From NCBI GenBank assembly GCA_019118885.1, contig DWYB01000082.1:1-64000 (forward strand): a DNA stretch of 64,000 bases, in the 5' to 3' direction. Positions 26,308 through 33,339 of this stretch are shown here, one piece after another; the first letter of the stretch is position 1, and each line of letters begins with the position of its first letter. The translations under genes were made by a program, and so were the position numbers. This stretch comes from Candidatus Mediterraneibacter surreyensis. GTDB taxonomy: Bacteria > Bacillota > Clostridia > Lachnospirales > Lachnospiraceae. The notes under the pieces were generated by a model. It did no database searches, was not told the origin of the DNA, and saw only the letters and a list, made by a program, of their open reading frames with translations.

Positions 26308-28260
26308 ATGGAAGATCGGGAAAAGAATTTGGAAGAGCTGATCCGTAATATGGCGGAAGATACAGGGATTCCGGCATCAATCCACCCGGATGCCGTGGAA
26401 AAAAGACTTGAGGCAAAAAAGAAAGAAAAGCATTTGAAAAACCGGCGGAAATACATTGCTGCCGCGGCGGCAGCGTGTCTGTGTATCGTGATGGGAATCG
26501 GAGGAAGCTATCTGTATTACAGCCATGAAGGGGCTCAGGTGCCTGATATGACATCGGGTACGGCATCAGAGGTTAGTAAAAGTGTGATCGCGTCAGCCAG
26601 AAATTATGACGAGATATATGAATATATCCAGACGGAGAGGAAACAGTCGGGAATCCAGTCCAGTTCATCAGACGGGGCGATAGAAGATGCGGCAACGACC
26701 GAAAGTACGGCTGACGGCGGGAGCGCATCATATAACGGGAGCGCAGGAAACGGACATTCTGATACAAATGTGAGAGAAGAGGGGGTGGGTGAAGCTGACA
26801 TAGTCAAGACAGATGGAAAACGTCTTTACATCGTGGTCGGACAGAAAGTAGAGATTGTCGGGATTGAGTCGACTGATATGGAAGAACTCTCGGAGATCCG
26901 TCTGGAAGATGACAGCTATGTATCGGAACTCTATGCGCAGGACGACAGACTTATCGTACTGTACACGCGTACGGAGTATAACGACGGTGAAACAGGAGAT
27001 GATGGATTTTACAGTGACTATACATGTGCGGATGTCTATGATATCAGTGACGGAACGAACCCGGAGAAACTGGGAACGATTTCTCAGAGCGGATATTACA
27101 ATACAATGCGCGTAAGAGACGGGTATGCATATGTGATCAGTTTCTTCTATCCGAATACAGCGGCAGCCCGCTCGGATACATGGGCATATATACCGGAAGT
27201 GCAGGGCGCCGCACTGGAAGCGGCGGATATATACATGCCTCAGCGTCAGATGGGAAGTCAGTATACGGTAATCTCAGCATTTTCGCTTGAGGATCCGTCA
27301 GAAAAAACAGACAGTAAAGCAGTCTTTGGCAGCAGCGGACTGTGTTACGTGAGTGCGGAAAACATCTATATAACGGAAAGCTATTATGAATCAGATGACT
27401 CAGATGTTACTCAGACGGCGATACGGAAAGTAGCTTATGACCAGGGCACTCTGAAAGGCGTAGGACAGACAAAGGTGAACGGCACACTGGATGATTCTTT
27501 CAGCATTGACGAATATGAGGGGTATCTGCGTCTTGTTACCACAGTTACTTCTGTGAGCGGCAACGGCGACGGTTTGCTTTCAGGTATCATTGCGGACTCT
27601 GCACAGAAAAAAAGGCAGGACAGCAATTCGCTCTACGTGCTGGATGAAAATCTCAGCGTTACAGGAGAAATCCACGATCTTGCAAAGGATGAAAGAGTAT
27701 ATTCCGCACGTTTTATGGGAGATACAGGATACTTTGTCACATTCAGACAGGTTGATCCACTGTTCTCTGTGGATCTTTCCGATCCGTCTGACCCGAAGAT
27801 CATCGGTGAGCTGAAGATTCCCGGATTTTCCGAATATCTTCACCCTTACGGGAACGGTCTGATGCTTGGCATCGGTATGGATGTGGACGAAGACGGAGTT
27901 ACTACAGACGGTGTGAAACTCTCCATGTTTGACGTGTCAGATCCGTCCGATGTGAAGGAGATTGAAACTTACGTTCTGGAGGGAACGTACGGAACAGATG
28001 CAGGATATGATTATAAAGCGGTTTTTGCTGATGCAGAGAAAAATCTTTTCGGGTTCATGACTTATGGAAATAAGAATGAGTACGTTATCTTTACTTATGG
28101 AGAGAATGGATTTAAAGAGGTGTTTTCGAGAGAACTGGGAGGATACGGCGAAAGCACCCGGGGACTGTATGCGGGAGACCGTTTCTATCTGGTATCGGGA
28201 TACACGGTGGAGTCCTATACGCTGGATGGATTTGAGAAGGTGGATGATATCGTACTGTAG
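26308..28260 (+). CDS. Membrane-anchored beta-propeller protein (PF09826-like), possible anti-sigma factor
   Basis: 650 residues. A cytoplasmic N-terminus of about 50 residues, one membrane helix (AAAAACLCIVMGIGGSYLYY), a Ser/Gly/Thr-rich linker, then a large extracytoplasmic domain beginning EEGVGEADIVKTDGKRLYIV, the signature start of the Beta_propel family. Repeats with YVISFFYPN, FSVDLSDPSDPKI and MFDVSDPSDVKEI fit propeller blades. The gene follows a sigma factor by 28 bp, an arrangement seen in other Firmicutes, suggesting the N-terminus holds a sigma factor until an external signal arrives. Here the sigma gene is broken. ATG 26308 is chosen over 26302 for spacing from AGGAGG. Confidence 0.8.
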   Translation: MEDREKNLEELIRNMAEDTGIPASIHPDAVEKRLEAKKKEKHLKNRRKYIAAAAAACLCIVMGIGGSYLYYSHEGAQVPDMTSGTASEVSKSVIASARNYDEIYEYIQTERKQSGIQSSSSDGAIEDAATTESTADGGSASYNGSAGNGHSDTNVREEGVGEADIVKTDGKRLYIVVGQKVEIVGIESTDMEELSEIRLEDDSYVSELYAQDDRLIVLYTRTEYNDGETGDDGFYSDYTCADVYDISDGTNPEKLGTISQSGYYNTMRVRDGYAYVISFFYPNTAAARSDTWAYIPEVQGAALEAADIYMPQRQMGSQYTVISAFSLEDPSEKTDSKAVFGSSGLCYVSAENIYITESYYESDDSDVTQTAIRKVAYDQGTLKGVGQTKVNGTLDDSFSIDEYEGYLRLVTTVTSVSGNGDGLLSGIIADSAQKKRQDSNSLYVLDENLSVTGEIHDLAKDERVYSARFMGDTGYFVTFRQVDPLFSVDLSDPSDPKIIGELKIPGFSEYLHPYGNGLMLGIGMDVDEDGVTTDGVKLSMFDVSDPSDVKEIETYVLEGTYGTDAGYDYKAVFADAEKNLFGFMTYGNKNEYVIFTYGENGFKEVFSRELGGYGESTRGLYAGDRFYLVSGYTVESYTLDGFEKVDDIVL

Positions 28261-28292
28261 AGAGCATTAACTGAAAGGCAGGAGCCATATGA

Positions 28293-28323
28293 AAAGAGCC
28301 GGAAATTTCCCGGCTCTTTATAT
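28293..28323 (+). terminator. Rho-independent terminator, probably bidirectional
   Basis: A 10-bp stem (28293-28302 with 28310-28319). It sits between convergent genes (propeller protein and darG). Confidence 0.8.
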
Positions 28324-28334
28324 AGACTGTTTAT

Positions 28335-29381
28335 CTATAAGGCGTTTCTGGTCAGTTCGTAATTACCGCATAAATCTACGGATATAATGGATGTATCTTC
28401 CAGATAATTGATACATGCCGAGATATATTTGTTGTCAAATCTTCTTTTTTTCTCTACATCCGCTTTTTTAAAACTGCTTATCAGCTGTTCTTTATTTTTA
28501 GGCAGTCCGGTCTGTACGAAATACAGTACGGCGGTGATGGCTTCCAGCTTCTTTTCGTTTTTTACGACCTTTATGGAATTTACATATTCTGTCGCCTTTT
28601 TAACAGACTTATGCAGTTTATTGAATTTTGCATCTACCTGCTTACTGCAGATTATCTGATATAGCTGTTCGAAAGTCCTTTGTGAACTCTCTATTTTATA
28701 ATAGATCTGATATTCTCTTATATTTCTGGACATAGAATCAACCGACAGGGATATAGGTCCGTCTTCCCATCTGTCAAATTTAAAATATTCTTCGTCCTCG
28801 AAGAAGTTTACCCAATAGGCGGCCTTCTGCAGTCGGATTCTATTAAATTTTTTCAGATTTAAACGTATATCCAACAGGATCAGTTCGGGAAGCCCAAGTT
28901 GTGGAGGCTTTTTTGCAGTAGTTCTATAAGAGGAAGATGCTGACGGCTCGAAAATAATAAAATCATATTTATCAGCCAGATCTGAGATCTTATTTTCTAT
29001 TACCTCTTTTACATCTGCCCATATCAGCCCGCCGTTGCCACAGCCTAATGGAGGTATTGCGATTTTTTTTACATTTAATTTTGGAAGTAATTTAACTAAT
29101 GAATCCATGCCCGATGTAATATATTCCATTTTGGATTTTGCGCGCCATGTATCCTTAGTCGGGAAATTTATGATAGTAATACCTTTTTCAATATAATAAT
29201 GAACTCTTCCAACTGTTAATTCGCCCGATTTACAGGCGTTTACATATGAACGGTTGTTTTCGGGAAATTTCATTTTAAACTGATAGGCAATTCCTTTCCC
29301 CATAAAACCTTCACAGTTTACTGTATTTATCAGGCAGTCCGCATTGCTTTCAAACAGGTTCCCTGTTGTATATTCTATCAT
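28335..29381 (-). CDS. darG: DarG: macrodomain DNA ADP-ribosylglycohydrolase antitoxin
   Basis: 348 residues. The N-terminal macrodomain (1-150) has NTVNCEGFMGKGIAYQFK, the candidate catalytic lysine K76 in INFPTKDTWRAKSKME and IPPLGCGNGGLIWADV, all typical of DarG. The C-terminal part (about 170-348, LQKAAYWVNFFEDEEYFKF) is the DarG domain that binds and neutralises DarT. DarG removes ADP-ribose from thymidine in DNA. It overlaps darT by ATGA (4 bp), so it is translationally coupled and made after the toxin. GC content is clearly lower than in neighbours, indicating transfer. Confidence 0.9.
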   Translation of the reverse strand: MIEYTTGNLFESNADCLINTVNCEGFMGKGIAYQFKMKFPENNRSYVNACKSGELTVGRVHYYIEKGITIINFPTKDTWRAKSKMEYITSGMDSLVKLLPKLNVKKIAIPPLGCGNGGLIWADVKEVIENKISDLADKYDFIIFEPSASSSYRTTAKKPPQLGLPELILLDIRLNLKKFNRIRLQKAAYWVNFFEDEEYFKFDRWEDGPISLSVDSMSRNIREYQIYYKIESSQRTFEQLYQIICSKQVDAKFNKLHKSVKKATEYVNSIKVVKNEKKLEAITAVLYFVQTGLPKNKEQLISSFKKADVEKKRRFDNKYISACINYLEDTSIISVDLCGNYELTRNAL

Positions 29382-30601
29382 GATTGACCTCTTTCAAACC
29401 AATTTTTGTCGATATTTACATACGGATATTTGCGTGTGATTCCGTCTATTCCATTTGCCCGTAATACTTTTTTGATTTTTTGTGCAGTGTCTTCATCAGG
29501 TACATAAATGGCACGGAACTCCTGCAATGGAACACATTTATCGGTTAAGCATTCCGCCGTCTGGACGGTTCGTGAAAATTTATCCTTTGCGGCAGCATTT
29601 TTTATAATATTCCAGTTAATCTTTTTAATACCATTTTGATAATCATATAGCTTATATGAATTCTCCCTGTCTGTTAAAGGACAGTTTGGTATTATTTTAA
29701 AGAGGTTCTTTTTAGCGAAAGCTCTGGCAATAGTTATATATACAAATTTATCTTTCGGATGCGTATTAATATCAAGACTGCAGACCGGATACGGATAAAA
29801 ATAAAAAGAACTGTATTTGTCCAGACCGGAATTCTTTCTTTTTTCTATAATGTTCGGATCTGCAGTATCTTTGAATGATAAGCCGCGTTCTGACAGTGCT
29901 TTCCTCGATAATATTCCATTTTTTATTATACTTTCTATATTATCGACATTTGCAGGATAATATAATATAGGTGTTCTTTTGAACCACGCTTCCTGAATAT
30001 TTACATACAGACGTTTCTCGCTGATCCCATTGTTATGCAGTATTTCTATTACTTTTTTTTGCGCGGCTTCATCAGGTACGTTAATGGATAGAAAATCTTT
30101 TGCCTGAACAGGTCTGGTGGCTAAACATTCCGCCATTCTGACTGCTTTTACGTAATCGCCTTTTGCTGATGGATTTTCCATAGTATCCCAGTCGATCATA
30201 TTTATCCCGTCGCAGTAATCATATAAGCTGTCGGGATTTTCCCCTTTTGCCAACGGATGTTTTGGGATAATCTTAAAATTATTTTCTTCTGCAAAAGTCC
30301 TTTTGATAGTTATGTATATGAAAGTATCTATCGGGTGCGTATCCAAAACGGCATGATCAAAGTCTGAATACGGATGAAAGTGAAAGGGAATATAATCATC
30401 CAGTTCGTGGACGTCTCTTTTTGTGATTATTTCGGGATCCGCAATATCTGCGAAAGATGTATTGCTCTCCAACAGCGATTTTCTTGATAATAACCCGTTC
30501 TTAATGATATCGTCTAAATTATCCAGTTTTGTAAGATGATATAATAGTAATTTATTTCTGATATCTTTAAATCTGTTTTCTTTAATTCTTTCGAAGTTCA
30601 T
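29378..30601 (-). CDS. darT: DarT toxin, tandem-duplicated DNA ADP-ribosyltransferase
   Basis: 407 residues, about twice the usual DarT length of about 200. Two homologous units occur: residues 1-209 and 210-407, aligning throughout with an offset of 192-193. Unit 1 has YHLTKLDNL (H22), IADPEIITKR (R62) and RMAECL (E158); unit 2 has YYPANVDNI (Y215 in place of the His), TADPNIIEKR (R255) and QTAECL (E350). DarT modifies thymidine in single-stranded DNA and, with DarG, forms a toxin-antitoxin system active against phages. Both units keep the Arg and Glu that I match to the family's catalytic residues. The start follows GGAAGG; the gene is AT-rich. Confidence 0.85.
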   Translation of the reverse strand: MNFERIKENRFKDIRNKLLLYHLTKLDNLDDIIKNGLLSRKSLLESNTSFADIADPEIITKRDVHELDDYIPFHFHPYSDFDHAVLDTHPIDTFIYITIKRTFAEENNFKIIPKHPLAKGENPDSLYDYCDGINMIDWDTMENPSAKGDYVKAVRMAECLATRPVQAKDFLSINVPDEAAQKKVIEILHNNGISEKRLYVNIQEAWFKRTPILYYPANVDNIESIIKNGILSRKALSERGLSFKDTADPNIIEKRKNSGLDKYSSFYFYPYPVCSLDINTHPKDKFVYITIARAFAKKNLFKIIPNCPLTDRENSYKLYDYQNGIKKINWNIIKNAAAKDKFSRTVQTAECLTDKCVPLQEFRAIYVPDEDTAQKIKKVLRANGIDGITRKYPYVNIDKNWFERGQS

Positions 30602-30737
30602 TTTGTACAGCCTTCCGTTGATAATATTAATATTTATAAATTATTTCAGGTTAATTCTATCATAATGCGGTATAGTTTTCAAATCTGTTTCTTTTGCTGC
30701 ATGTGAAATTAAGCTGTCAGATAAAAGCCTTACTAAA

Positions 30738-30774
30738 CAAAAAGAAAGGGTGATCAGATAGTCTGTTCACCCTT
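30738..30774 (-). terminator. rplY terminator
   Basis: Stem 30746-30753 with 30767-30774, extended by CAGA/TCTG beyond a T-T mismatch; on the minus strand a T-rich run follows. Confidence 0.8.
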
Positions 30775-30812
30775 AAATAAACTTATTATTCTTCCGCAGC
30801 CTCACCGGCAGT

Positions 30813-31379
30813 CTATTCATCATCGGATGAAGCAGATGCATGAACCTCTGTTACCGTAACTACGGTTGCCTCCAGATCAGTCGTTATGTCGACATCCTTA
30901 TCACTTGCAATATCAAGGTCTTTCACACGGATCGTATCGCCGACCTTCAGATCGCCTATATCAAGCTCAATCTTTTCTACCAGAGCGGAAGGAAGCGCTT
31001 TGAAGTCAACTTCATGCAGCATCTGCTGAGGTACTCCGGCGACCAGTTTGTCCGCATTGATCAGATGGATCTCGGCTGATGAGTGAACTTTTTCCGTGCT
31101 TACAAGCGCCTGGAAATCAATCTCATCTACCCAGCCTTTCAGCGGATTGTAATCAACCTCTTTGATCAGGGCATCATATGCCTCGCCTTCTACTTCGAGA
31201 CGAATTCTGCCGCCTTTGCCTTCGGTCTTGAGCAATTTGTCTACGTCGCCTTTTTCCATCTTGAGCGGAATAGATTCTTTCATTTCACGGCCGAAGATAC
31301 AGCCTGTAACAAATCCTTCACGTCTAAGTTTCTTGGCTTTGATTGTCATGTCTCTTTTTTCAGCTTTTAAAGTATTCAT
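30813..31379 (-). CDS. rplY: 50S ribosomal protein L25/general stress protein Ctc
   Basis: 188 residues. The N-terminal L25 domain binds 5S rRNA (LRREGFVTGCIFGREMKE, LIKEVDYNPLKG) and a C-terminal TL5-like beta domain follows (VPQQMLHEVDFKALPSALVEKIEL). GATTGGAGGAAAAGATA precedes the ATG. The protein stops at TAG (30813-30815) after SSDDE; eight further in-frame codons (TAGEAAEE) then TAATAA follow, exactly the kind of acidic tail normally ending Ctc. The stop looks like a recent nonsense mutation that trims only the tail, so function is probably kept. Confidence 0.92.
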   Translation of the reverse strand: MNTLKAEKRDMTIKAKKLRREGFVTGCIFGREMKESIPLKMEKGDVDKLLKTEGKGGRIRLEVEGEAYDALIKEVDYNPLKGWVDEIDFQALVSTEKVHSSAEIHLINADKLVAGVPQQMLHEVDFKALPSALVEKIELDIGDLKVGDTIRVKDLDIASDKDVDITTDLEATVVTVTEVHASASSDDE

Positions 31380-31545
31380 TTATCTTTTCCTCCAATCACT
31401 GAATGAATCACGCTTAGCAGCCTTCAACTTTGTTTTAACAAGCAGGTGTGTTAAGTGTATTTCTTTGTTACATCTACAGTATAGCACTGTTGTCAAGCCC
31501 TTTTGGATAAAATATGGCAGTAACAGCGGGAACCTTGAGAATCAC

Positions 31546-31574
31546 TTGGAAATCCCGGATGGATTTGATATAAT
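31546..31574 (+). promoter_or_regulatory. Promoter of yfcE and NYN gene
   Basis: TTGGAA (31546-31551), 17 bp, consensus TATAAT (31569-31574). Confidence 0.7.
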
Positions 31575-31624
31575 TTACATGGTTAAATTGTTGAAATATA
31601 CAGCGGAAAGGCAGGAATACACAT

Positions 31625-32197
31625 ATGAAACTTATGATCGCATCAGATATCCATGGATCTGCATATTATTGCGGGCAGATGCTGGACGCATACAGAAGAG
31701 AGGGGGCAGACCGGCTGCTGATACTGGGAGATATTCTTTATCACGGTCCGAGAAACGATCTGCCTGAGGAATACGCGCCCAAGGAAGTGATCGCCATGCT
31801 CAATCCGATGAAAGAGCATATTCTCTGCATTCGTGGGAACTGCGATACGGAAGTGGATCAGATGGTGCTGGAATTTCCCATTATGGCGGATTACTGTTTC
31901 CTTGAGCTTCAGGGGGGCGCAACAATATTCGCCACGCACGGGCATGTGTATCATCCGAAACATCTGCCGCCGCTTCGGAACGGGGATATCCTGCTGACCG
32001 GGCATACGCATATACCCGCCTGCGACGAGATCATGGATATGGATGGCAGAAGATACTGGTATCTTAATCCGGGTTCTGTATCCATACCGAAAGAAGATTC
32101 TGCTCACAGCTATATGATCTGTGAGAATGGAACCTTTATATGGAAAACTATGCAAGGGGAGGAATATATGACATGGAAGACCGATTCGCACTGTTGA
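31625..32197 (+). CDS. yfcE: YfcE-like phosphodiesterase
   Basis: 190 residues of the calcineurin-like phosphoesterase fold: ASDIHGSAYY, LILGDILYHGPRND, IRGNCDTEVD, FATHGHVYHP and TGHTHIPACD supply the two-metal site. YfcE/MJ0936-type enzymes hydrolyse small phosphodiesters; the physiological substrate is unknown. GGAAAGGCAGG stands upstream. The end overlaps the NYN gene by 25 bp. Confidence 0.88.
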   Translation: MKLMIASDIHGSAYYCGQMLDAYRREGADRLLILGDILYHGPRNDLPEEYAPKEVIAMLNPMKEHILCIRGNCDTEVDQMVLEFPIMADYCFLELQGGATIFATHGHVYHPKHLPPLRNGDILLTGHTHIPACDEIMDMDGRRYWYLNPGSVSIPKEDSAHSYMICENGTFIWKTMQGEEYMTWKTDSHC

Positions 32198-33147
32198 TCG
32201 ATGCGGACAACGTATCGGCAAAATATATCCAGCCAATACTGGATGAATTATCAAAATACGGAAATGTAACATACAAGAGGATCTACGGAGACTGGACAAG
32301 GACAAATAATGCTAGCTGGAAAGAAGAACTTCTGCAGAATTCCATCACGCCGATTCAGCAGTTCAGCTACACCCACGGGAAAAATGCAACAGATTCGGCT
32401 ATGATTATAGACGCTATGGATATGTTGTATACAAGTGAACTGGAGGGATTCTGTCTGGTATCCAGTGACAGTGATTTTACCCGTCTTGCCAGCCGTCTGA
32501 GAGAGAGCGGGAAGACGGTCATAGGTATGGGAGAGGACAAGACTCCGTCGCCTTTCCGGAAAGCCTGCGATATTTTCACAGAACTGGAGCTTCTGCTGGA
32601 AGACAATACAATGGAGAAAGACGAGCGTGAGGAAAAGAACAGTGCAGGTCATTCTCATGGAAAGAATCAGAAGAAACAGACGCCGGTGTCAAAGGAACAG
32701 ATTGAGGAAGCGGTGGTCAGGATCATTACAGAAAATCAGAATGATGACCGGGAGACCGGACTGGGAGAAGTGGGCAGCCGTCTTGTCAAGTTGTATCCGG
32801 ATTTCGACGTGCGCCGTTACGGGTACAGCCTGCTCTCAAAATTTCTGGAGACACTGCCGAAACTAAAACTTACACAGGTGGGAACCCAGGTGACGGTATC
32901 TTTGTACGAGGACAAGAGCAGGAAGGAACGGATTGAAGAATTTATTCTGAGGCAGATTCAAGGAAACGGAAAAAACGGGATCACGCTGAGCGCTCTGGGC
33001 AACCGGATCCGGATGAGGTTTGGAGATTTTAAAGTGCGGGATTACGGATTTTCCCAGTTTAAACAGTATATACAGAGCTTTGAGAATGTAGAGCTGGTTG
33101 ACGACGGAGAGCGGACGAAAGCAGTGTATGTGAAGAAAACCTCTTGA
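32173..33147 (+). CDS. NYN-domain RNase-like protein with two OST-HTH/LOTUS domains
   Basis: 324 residues. The N-terminal NYN (PIN-like) domain has LLIDADNVSAKYIQ, ATDSAMIIDAMDML and LVSSDSDFTRLASRLRE, supplying the acidic metal site. After a charged linker (about 145-180) come two similar C-terminal winged-helix units, one ending in FDVRRYGYSLLSKFLE, the other in FKVRDYGFSQFKQYIQ, recognised as OST-HTH/LOTUS repeats that bind RNA. A role in RNA cleavage or turnover is likely. The start at 32173 overlaps yfcE and follows GGGGAGG. Confidence 0.85.
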   Translation: MEDRFALLIDADNVSAKYIQPILDELSKYGNVTYKRIYGDWTRTNNASWKEELLQNSITPIQQFSYTHGKNATDSAMIIDAMDMLYTSELEGFCLVSSDSDFTRLASRLRESGKTVIGMGEDKTPSPFRKACDIFTELELLLEDNTMEKDEREEKNSAGHSHGKNQKKQTPVSKEQIEEAVVRIITENQNDDRETGLGEVGSRLVKLYPDFDVRRYGYSLLSKFLETLPKLKLTQVGTQVTVSLYEDKSRKERIEEFILRQIQGNGKNGITLSALGNRIRMRFGDFKVRDYGFSQFKQYIQSFENVELVDDGERTKAVYVKKTS

Positions 33148-33220
33148 AAATTAGTTCTTTATTCTATGCGGAATCAGAAGTGAAAGTCAGAACATTTTTT
33201 ACAGGCTCATATTTGGCCAG

Positions 33221-33246
33221 GAGTCGAGCAATCGGCTCTTTTTTGT
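33221..33246 (+). terminator. Rho-independent terminator
   Basis: GAGTCG (33221-33226) pairs with CGGCTC (33233-33238), followed by TTTTTT. Confidence 0.75.
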
Positions 33247-33267
33247 TTTGTAAAATATTTGTAAATT

Positions 33268-33304
33268 CATGTGTCTTGTCACATGTAATATCAGGTGTTA
33301 TAAT
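33268..33304 (+). promoter_or_regulatory. nad operon promoter with candidate NiaR operator
   Basis: TTGTCA (33276-33281), 17 bp and TATAAT (33299-33304) form the promoter. An inverted repeat CATGTG (33268-33273) / CACATG (33280-33285) covers the -35 box. As the operon encodes the nicotinate-responsive repressor NiaR, this is the likely operator. Confidence 0.6.
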
Positions 33305-33339
33305 GTGCATCATGAGTGAAAGAATGGAGAGGTGTACAT

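Noticed and set aside
29041..30601. CRISPR-like or other repeat array in the AT-rich darTG region
   Set aside because: The internal similarity in darT is a protein domain duplication, with no regular short repeats or spacers.
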